This document shows, one piece after another, positions 56,059-64,000 of a stretch of DNA of 64,000 nt. Within the stretch, counting starts at the first letter, position 1. Each line of letters starts with the position of its first letter. A program made the translations under genes and the position numbers. Origin of the DNA: Pegoplata infirma (Eukaryota; Arthropoda; Insecta; Diptera; Anthomyiidae); NCBI GenBank assembly GCA_963921195.1, contig OY992539.1, forward strand, positions 208,944,035-209,008,034, given 5' to 3'. The notes under the pieces were generated by a model. It was given only the letters and a program-made list of their open reading frames with translations. It did no database searches and was not told the origin of the DNA.

Positions 56059-56245
56059 ATTTTTTCTCAGTACCTAAGATTTTTTCTAAGAATCTGAGTC
56101 TTTTTTTAATACGAAAAAATGTCTCAGAATCTGAGACTTTTTCTATACAAAAAATGTCTCAGTACCTGAGATTTTTTCTATACGAAAAAAGGACTAAGAA
56201 TCTGAAACTTTTTTTAAATAAAAAAAGGTCTCAAACTCTCTGACT
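56059..56245 (+). repeat. Minisatellite right of the SINE
   Basis: Five units (GTCTCAGAATCTGAGAC, TTTTTCTATACAAAAAA) continue the 51010-52476 array and include the TATACGAAAAA subfamily mark. Confidence 0.8.
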
Positions 56246-57180
56246 TATAACAAATTTGAATTGTATCAATTTGGTTTCAAATTTCAAAAAAAAAAATATT
56301 TTATTAAGTTTTTTCGTCACTTAAAATTTTTTTACACTTCAAAAAAAAAAACTTTTACTTTAAAAAAAAAAATTTTTTTTTTTTTACTACAGTGTAAGAA
56401 ATTACAACTGTGTTAGAAAAAGTTAAAAATAGATTCAATAAGTTTGTGCTAAACGTAACATATGGGTAATAAAATGTGATATAATTCCCGTCATCTTTTT
56501 CACCTTAATGTACGTGTAAATAGCTGATCTTAATCTTACACACCTACAGTGACAATCGAAGAGTGCTGACGAAGGAAGGGTGGCTTCTTCCGAAAGCTGT
56601 CGACATCTCCACTTAGCCTGTGTTGTCAATTAATTTTTTCAGATTTTCTCATTGTATAACAAAAATAATTATTTCTCAGAAATAATTAATATGGACTCAA
56701 ACCGAAATAAATAAAAGTTCAGTTAAAAAAAATTTTACTTAAAAAAAAAAAAATACACTAAAAAATAATTTTTTACACTCGAAAAAATAATTACACTCAA
56801 TTTTTTTTTACCAAAATGACTAAAACAAGTTTTTTCTTAAAATAAAATTTTTCTAGTCGAATTTAAATAGATCTTTTACGGAACATTTTTTTTCATATTT
56901 CAATTGATAGTTTTTGTTTTTTGTAGCCAGCCCGATATCTGAATAGACCCGATTATCAAAATTTCTTATGATCAAAAATAAATTATTTCGTGAACTCTTT
57001 GTCTTTTTTCAAATTTGTACAAAATAACCTTGAAACACATAATTTCCTTTTCAAAATTCTATATTTAAATCTTAAGTGTCTTGATAAAATTTTCAAAATC
57101 ATAAACTGTAGTCTAAACTGTGATTTAAAAAAAAACATATTTTTTAACAAAATTCTATTCAAACTCTGTAGTCTTTTTTA
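56246..57180. other. AT-rich stretch with one GC-richer island (56530-56630)
   Basis: The island reads openly on the minus strand (AKWRCRQLSEEATLPSSALF), with AG before and GTGTGT after, but no family is recognised; it could be an exon relic or part of a long terminal repeat. Homopolymer-rich sequence surrounds it. Confidence 0.35.
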
Positions 57181-58369
57181 AGTTAAAATGACCTGCTGTT
57201 TAACATATTAACACCATGACAAAATAACTAAAGGCACAAAACAAAAAAGGACTTCGACTAGGACAACCTCTATGTAACAAAAGGGGGCAGCTGAAAATTT
57301 CTGCAGAAATTATTTTAACAATTTTTTGAGAAAAAAATTTGACACCAAAAAACAAAAACCAGCATGAAATTTTAATTTCATACTCCATAATGGTCAGCAG
57401 TTAGTCAGTTAAACAGTAAAATTATTTTAAAAGTATAAAGTAGCCGCCCATTTCCAAGAATATTTTTAATATTTTATGCCTGAAAAATTCATCATATCAA
57501 TTTACAATATTATATTAACTTTTTTTTTTAATATTAATAATGTAAATGAACAATTTAATTAAATTTATTATACAATTGAAATGTTTGAACAGCTGAATTT
57601 TTATGCTTCAATTATTTTTTGATTCATAAACAATTACAAAAGTTTTTTTCAGCACAGATTTTCTTTTTATTTGTTAATGAATTTTGTTGTCTGCTTTTTT
57701 TTACTGTTCATGAATCATCTTTTTTTTTGAATTTTGATACCCTTAAAATGTTCATCGATATCTTTCAATATCCTTATAAACAACAAAAAGAAATATTAAT
57801 TAATCTAGCGTAAATAATGCATTACAATACACTGATATTGATACATTAATGAATAATAAAAGAATAAAAATTAAAAAGAAAAATATTGTCTGCAGGATAA
57901 AGAAGGACTCGAGTTGAAAATGATAGAGGAAGTAACAATATAAGGTAAATTTTTTTTTTTGTTAAAAACACTTAAGGATGGTGGTTTTGTTACGTTTTTT
58001 TTATGGTTATCAGACTTTAAAAAAAAGTATCAATTACAAAGGATATCGATATTGAAATTTAATAAAATTTTATTATTATGACTCAATACTTACATTAAAA
58101 GTGAGTCATTTTACAATTTCCCTAAGGGGAAGTAATTTTTCAATTTGAAACTATTAAATTAAATGTAAACATGTCTTTTACAATTGGTCAATGAATTAGT
58201 TTATGTGTTTATTGTGAATGGCTACAACAGAAAAGTGGTCCTTCGCGCCATTCACAATAGATTCTTCTAGCTTAAAATTGTGAGAAAACTTTTTGCTAGA
58301 AAAAAATTACTCAGAATATGAAAAATGTTTTAGAAAAAGATACCCTTTCCAAATTAAAAATCTCCGAAT
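57181..58369. other. AT-rich stretch, nothing recognised with confidence
   Basis: GCTGTTTAACATATTAACACCA occurs at about 57195 and again at 59039, an isolated shared block. A 13-bp hairpin TATTGTGAATGGC/GCCATTCACAATA lies at about 58208-58260. Decayed minisatellite at about 58275-58370. Confidence 0.4.
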
Positions 58370-58820
58370 TTTATATTTTGAGTAGGTTTATTCTAGCTCC
58401 TTTACTAATCAAAACAATGATATTCTCATAGAATAATTTTCCAGAAATTATTTTTCTGTTTTTAAATTTATTTATGTTGGTAATTTTTTGCAAGACTTAA
58501 TCGACACGTGTTTCGGGATTTGTCAGATTCCATTGTCAAGATTATTAAGTGGAAATAAAAACCCTATACTACAAGTAGCAAAGGGTTTTTAATGACAATC
58601 GTTAATGATCAAACTAAAATATACATATTCGACTCTACCATTGGGAATTAAAAGACCATTGGGAATTAGAAGACGAAAATTGTACCATCGTACCAAGATC
58701 ACGATCATCAACTAACCAACAAACAAATTTTCTTGAAAACTATTCTATGAGGATATCATAGTTTTAATAAGTAAAGGAAATAATGACCTCGAGCTAGATT
58801 AAACCTACTCAAAATGTTTT
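58370..58820. repeat. Inverted-repeat element related to 52183-52400
   Basis: Left arm TTTTGAGTAGGTTTATTCTAG..GATATTCTCATAGAATAATTTTC; right arm its reverse (GAAAACTATTCTATGAGGATATC...TTAAACCTACTCAAAA). The 58503-58526 block repeats GACACGTGTTTCGGGATT. The 52-kb copy is the left half only. Confidence 0.65.
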
Positions 58821-59568
58821 CACATAATTTTAAATAATTCCTACTGTTTTCGTTAAATAACTTTAAACGCCTTTCATTTGTATTTAATTTTTGCAGCTTT
58901 TTTTTGTAAACCGACTCTTTGAAATTTGCCGCTTGTGCCTGTTTTCCTATTGTCACCATAGTCTTGTCCAGTTTGTCTATTCATTGTCTTTGATTTCTAC
59001 TATCACTGTTCTTCGGAATCCTTTGTAAAATCTCCAGCTGTTTAACATATTAACACCAACGCAAATTTCATTCTTCATGTATTTAACAGTTAGTTTTTCT
59101 CTTTTGATTTTATTGATAAGGAGTTTAAATAGAGAAGCCTGTAGAGAAATGGATGAAAATTTTAGAATTGGTTTAATAACATTTTTTAGAATTCTAGAAA
59201 AACTTAAAATTAATATTGAAGAACAAAATTTAATACGAATCATTACTGTTAATTTCCAAATCCCAACAGGAGACTTTTGGCGCAGCGTTTGAAGACATGA
59301 CAAATAAAAATACTCACCAAGAAAATATCAATTGAAATTTAGAAATTCAGAAAACGTCCAATTGAAATTCAGAAAGTATGCTAAATCAGACTTCTTCTTC
59401 TTTTCACTTAAGTTTTAATTGCTACTAAAAAATCAAGTGAGAGTGTAAAATCGGTTGTGCCAAATCTTTTTTACCCTCCAAAATGTTAAAAATTATTTAA
59501 ATAAATTAAAATTAGTAAAAAAGTTAAATTTGACACTTTTTTCAACAAGCGGGCTACTCGTAAATGGT
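58821..59568. other. AT-rich stretch, no recognised gene
   Basis: Overlapping open frames on both strands at 58977-59303 lack any recognised motif. The plus frame begins hydrophobic (YLTVSFSLLILLI), but nothing else supports coding. Confidence 0.4.
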
Positions 59569-60215
59569 GCTAGCAATTTTTTGTATTTCCGATATTCGCG
59601 ATTTTTAAATTTTGATGCTCAAGCACAATAAAAACGATATTTTTAAACTTTTTCAATAATTTTTAAATTTAAAACCATTTAACTCTGTTAAATTAACACA
59701 ACAAACCATAATACTGTGATTTTTTGTTCGCGAAAAATATTTTTTGTTCGCGAATTTTTTTTTTTTTCGTGAAAAAATTATTTCGTTACAATTACGTTTA
59801 GTTTGATTTTAATTTACGACACCCATCTGGTAAAGCTAATCGTATACACTAAATTATTTAGACAATTGTTTAATTTCTATCTTAACTATATTGAATATAC
59901 AAAAAAATTATAACACTGTAAATTTTATTCGCGGATTTTTTTTTCGCGAATTTTTTTTTCGCATTTTTTTTATTTTGATATTATTTTATGAAAATGTGTA
60001 GAATACGATACATCACAGACACAACATTTTTAAAATTTTTTTTTTTCGCGGAATTTATTTTTTTTCGCAGATTTTTTTTTTTTTGCGAAAAAATCAATGC
60101 ATTTTCTAAATTTATATTTAAAAACTATACCAAATGCATACAAATTTCATTTTTGTAGTAATTTAGCTTTACAATCTTAAATCGCGAATATCGCAAATAT
60201 CGCAAATAAGAGCGC
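59569..60215. repeat. Inverted repeat with T-run/CGCG interior
   Basis: GCTAGCAATTTTTTGTATTTC, GATATTCGCGATTT at the left and AAATCGCGAATATCGC...GCGCTAAC at the right. Between, TTTTTTTTCGCGAA-like units recur (59725-60090), also seen at 55620-55690. Confidence 0.55.
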
Positions 60216-61007
60216 TAACTTTTAAAAACGGCTTGAATTCAAGCGTATCCGAATTAACTTTACCAGCAAGGTGCCCAGTAGAGCGTCCCGTCAAATTAAA
60301 ATTTTCGAATTTCATGTCGTAATACCTGCCAAACGATGGCCACGTTAGAGCTGGTTGTGGGAAAATTTATGTAAAAATTTCGCAAGGTCATCTTCAGTCG
60401 GCAACCAGCGGTCGAAGTTAAAAAAAGTTATGTATTTCGACCAAAATTCATGTCCGTGACGAAAAGTTGTGCCTGTTTAGACACGTTCTTTACACACTTA
60501 GATAGGTTTTCCAAAGACCTTTTATTTGGTATGTAGTCATGTCATGTTTCTTTGTATAATTAAGGAGATAAACTGAGAAATGGCTGTTTCTTCTCCCCTC
60601 ATTTGCACCCTCTAAACATGAATTTGGGCAGATAAAAAAATACGTGTTCCTTTATTTTTCCTGCTCTACAAAGGGGGACTTCCTTTGTAAGTTAAAATTT
60701 TTAAAATTTCATTTCTGTATGTAAAGTTTAAATCTGATTTATTACGAAGAAAATAAGTTACGTGAAATAAGTTACGTGAATTTAAAGACAAATGCATAAA
60801 GGACTCCATTTTAATAATTTTTAATTTCCTTTTCGACCCTTGTAGCACATTTAATATTTAATCAATCTGAACACGATTAAGCTTAAATTAAAGCTTACAA
60901 TTATATACACAGCACTTTTTACAAACATACTTGTTTCATAATAATTAGGTCTATTGTTGTTGACTTTGTCATTAACGAATTAGACTTTTGGTGGCCACTG
61001 TATGTGC
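60216..61007. other. Moderately complex noncoding stretch
   Basis: 60290-60460 is richer in G/C (AGAGCGTCCCG, GATGGCCACGTTAGAGCTGG), but all frames are closed by stops. 60830-60900 resembles 24790-24880. Confidence 0.4.
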
Positions 61008-61880
61008 ATATCGTGGGCCTATTTTCAAAACCCTCTATCTAAAAGACAACAACTTTTCAGAAGAGCCAAAAAACTGTTTATTTCGCGTATTGTTTGAGTA
61101 ATTAAAATTTGATATTCTACAATTTTTTTTTAAATCAACTACTGAATCTCACATATGATTCGTTTTTAAAATTTTTGCACTATTGGGAATTTTAGAAGAT
61201 AGAGGGTTTTGTTTCTCAAAAATATTAAGTACATGAATGAAAATGATTTGATAGAGGGTTTTGCATTTTAGTATAATTATTATGATTTCATTTACGACAT
61301 CGGTAAATTTTTAACGTAATTTATTAATGATAACGGTTTATAAAATTCCGAAATCGCGGTTTTGGTCCACAGGTGCGGATTTTTAAGACAAAATTTTTTT
61401 TTTTACCGAATTCGTCTATGTTATGTAACAAATAGTAAAAAAATTAAAAACGCGATTTTGGTCCACAGATGCTGATCAGCATCGGGATTTTTAAGATTAA
61501 AATTTTTGTGTCATAAGACATCCAAATTTTTCAGAAAAAATTAGCATCAGTGGACCAAAATTATAGTTCTGGAATTTTGTTGACAAATTCATGTGCAGCA
61601 TGCAAAAATTAGTATGAAAAGATGTAATGCATGATGAAATTATTCAAAAAAATATTTATAAATTAATTATTTGAAATGATAGAGGGTTTTGCATTCAGAA
61701 AAATAAATTGTGTAAGAGATAGAGAAAACCAAAAATGCAAATAAAGTAGCAAAAAAAAAAATATTTTTGTTCTGAATTTTACACTATAGATAAGGGCCGT
61801 TTTACTGAATATTTTACCATCAAAAAGTAATTTTCGTGAAAATGGAAGATAGAGGGTTGTTAATATAGGCCCTCGATATA
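61008..61880. mobile_element. MITE-like element with AACCCTCTATCT motifs
   Basis: ATATCGTGGGCCTATTTTC, AAAACCCTCTATCT face AGATAGAGGGTTGTTAATATAGGCCCTCGATAT. GATAGAGGGTTTTG recurs inside (61197, 61252, 61678). GGTCCACAG.TGC blocks occur in both orientations (61360-61560). No clean target duplication found. Confidence 0.6.
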
Positions 61881-62304
61881 TAAAATCTCGGGAATGTAAA
61901 ATTTTAGATTCAAAATTAGGGGCTGAAAAGATATGTAGAGCTAGGCAATTTGACATTTTTCTTTATAGTACTTTCTTTTGAAAATTTCATCCGTTTTGCT
62001 CTATCTTGCATAGTTTTCGAGATATAGCCTTTTGGAGTTTTTAACTAAGTAAATTCTAAGAAGTTTTTAACTAAATTCTAAGAAGTCTGCTTTCTCAATT
62101 CTAGAAAGTGAAATACGGTAAAGTTATTTGTAGTAAATTTGAACTTAAATATAACAAAACTTTTTGTGAATATATTTTTAAAAAATGTGTCTTAAAAATA
62201 AAGATAGGTTTTTTTAAATTTGGGGGGAAATTTCTTTGGCAGTAAGAATTTTTTCAAATCTATTAAAGAACTCTATTTTAAGAAAACTATGAACTATTTA
62301 TTAG
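61881..62304. other. AT-rich stretch, nothing recognised
   Basis: Small duplication of TAACTAAATTCTAAGAAGT near 62042-62080; no gene seen. Confidence 0.4.
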
Positions 62305-62864
62305 TAAGGATGAGATTTTCATGCACTAAAAAGTGGAAAATATGCGCTTAAAATATGCGCTAAACAATTCATAATATGCACTAAAAAACCTTAAAATATG
62401 CACTAAAAAATAAAATGTGCACAAAAAAATCTTGTTTTCATAAGAAAAACTTCTTAAAAAGCAAAAAATAACGCCGGCTTTAAATAGTAACATTTAAGAC
62501 GCAAGATTTTTTTAGAAACTAAAGAAAATCTATAAAAAAATTAAAAAAAATATTATTTTTTATTTTCAAAATAGATTTTTAAAATTTAAAATAGATTTTG
62601 AAAAAAATAAATATTAATTTGTGTTTTTGCTAATTTATGTAAAAATATGCAAAAATATGCACTTAAAAGTTACAAATATGCACAAAATATGCATTTAAAA
62701 TCAAAATATGCAAAAATATGCATTTTTACCAAAATATTGAAAAATATGCAAAAACAAATCGATGCCATTTTAACGGAAATTTCTTGATCCGGATAGATAA
62801 TTGGTCGATACCGTTTTTAGGCTATCTACAAAAAACATGCGTTTGCATGGAAAACTCATCCCTA
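62305..62864. mobile_element. hAT-type MITE with AATATGCA repeats
   Basis: TAAGGATGAGATTTTCATGCA...TGCATGGAAAACTCATCCCTA, with perfect 8-bp duplication TTTATTAG (62297-62304, 62865-62872). Both ends iterate AATATGC(A/G)(C)T. 560 bp, no coding. Confidence 0.87.
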
Positions 62865-62872
62865 TTTATTAG

Positions 62873-64000
62873 TATATGAACTAGTTTTTTTCTAGAAGTT
62901 AGAAAAGTTATTATTTTTTAGTTAAATTTAACTAAATTTTAGGAAAATTCATGAACTATTTTCAAAAAAATTTTTTCCTAAATTTTAGTTCTGTATTTTT
63001 TACAATGTGGGGGTAAATTTTAAGATTCCTTCTTAGACATCTGCTCGTTATCATTTTTCCTAGTTAACGACAAGGTGTGCTACTAATTGGTAATTCAACT
63101 TGCCTTTAATAGTAAATCATTATCAAATAAAATTGTCTGAACAATTTTCTGGACAAATTTTCTAATAAATTTTAACATAAACGGTTGGTTAGCAGACAAA
63201 CATGATAATTTCTTCAAAAAAATAACAAGACAAAGACATAACCAAAGAAACACAGAAGCCGGACAAAGACATAGAAGCTGGACAATAACAACAACGAGTT
63301 ATCAAAACAGGAGCCCCTAATAAATTTTCAAATAAATGACAAATACGAAAAATTGAGACAATATTAACTAAGTAATAAAAACTGCAGCTGTCTGAGTTTA
63401 ATCAAAAAGGACAGAGTTTAAAGTAATCGTTGAAACTAGTAAGGATGTCAAATAATAAGAGAAACGCGCCAAAATAATTTAGATGTTAAATTTTACTTTC
63501 ATTTTTTTTTCAAAATGACTAGAGACCATAAAAAGCAAAAATGACAATAAAAAGGACCTCCTACTTGCAAAGATGTTTAAGCAATCAAAAAAGGCAAGCA
63601 ACAAGGCAAGCCGCCAGCTAGTAAAATTCCAAAAAAATCAACCTGGTCTTAATTTTTCAATTTTATAAGACTACCACTGCTGACTTTTTTGCTTTATCCT
63701 AAAATGAAGACAGTAGTAAATTTTTTTTTTAAGTAATTTGTGCAACTTGCCTTTGACTAAAATGAGCAACTTAACAGCAACCAACATTAGCAGCAACAGC
63801 ATGATGTCTTTATTTGTAACAACAAAACAAAGAATGACATCATCCTGGAAAGAGATTGACAACAGGACAAGAAATCTTTATTTTTTTTTGAAAATATAAC
63901 AAAACAAAACAATCAACAGCATGACACATGAAATTTTTCTAAATTATGATATTTTTAACTGATCCTGTAAAGAGACAAAAAAAGGACATTCATCCTTTTT
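62873..64000. other. A-rich noncoding end of window
   Basis: Irregular repetition of ACAAAGACATA, AGCAACAAGGCAAG and AACAGCATGA blocks between 63230 and 63930, possibly a decayed simple repeat. No gene or bounded element recognised. Confidence 0.4.

Noticed and set aside
58977..59303. Minus-strand 108-residue and plus-strand 71-residue frames
   Set aside because: Mutually overlapping, no motif, no splice context; left as noncoding.

Overview
ORGANISM. This is a very AT-rich, intron-rich, transposon-dense animal nuclear sequence. The only confidently recognised host gene is the 3' part of flower (fwe), very close to the Drosophila protein. Together with mini-me-like (GTCY)n elements, tRNA-headed SINEs and many hAT-type repeats this points to a fly, probably a large-genome calyptrate (house fly or blow fly type); the species level is inference. 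No bacterial or viral genes were seen.

LAYOUT. 1-8.5 kb is flower intron: palindromic minisatellite, a 5'-truncated non-LTR retrotransposon, a tRNA-derived SINE, a 59-base poly(A) tract and a ~2.4 kb array of 38-bp units that each carry GAATTC. 8.5-19.6 kb holds the flower exons (+ strand): two shared membrane exons (8505-8712, 8796-8903), then two alternative terminal exons (9182-9320 and 19442-19586) that start with the same phase and similar residues. The 10 kb between them is filled with hAT, Harbinger-like and mini-me-like insertions and a repeated module carrying GGCGATCCTGC. 20-21.4 kb is the 38-bp array again, in inverted orientation. 26.3 kb has a candidate promoter and noncoding first exon of another gene. 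27.0-32.9 kb is a hAT inside which a second hAT, a satellite-carrying element and a Harbinger-like element are nested. 33.5-36.9 kb is a hAT with a Helitron and a Stowaway-like element inside. 37.5-43.9 kb holds two oppositely oriented copies of one terminal-inverted-repeat element, each carrying a minisatellite array. 44.2-46.0 kb is a foldback MITE and a LINE RNase H relic. 46.0-46.9 kb has two candidate coding exons. 48-50.7 kb has foldback and hAT elements; 51-56.2 kb is a minisatellite split by a SINE that itself holds a nest of elements. 56-64 kb is mostly AT-rich intergenic or intronic DNA with further MITEs.

MAIN OBSERVATION. One family of 35-38 bp repeats, each unit made of two abutting palindromes, recurs at 15 or more places, in both orientations and at all degrees of decay. 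At least three copies are the cargo of terminal-inverted-repeat elements with 2-bp target duplications. A second pattern is that nearly every inverted-repeat element here has its own short iterated subterminal motif. Boundaries rest on target-site duplications read directly from the sequence; superfamily names are inference from duplication length and terminal sequence, since no transposase gene is visible.
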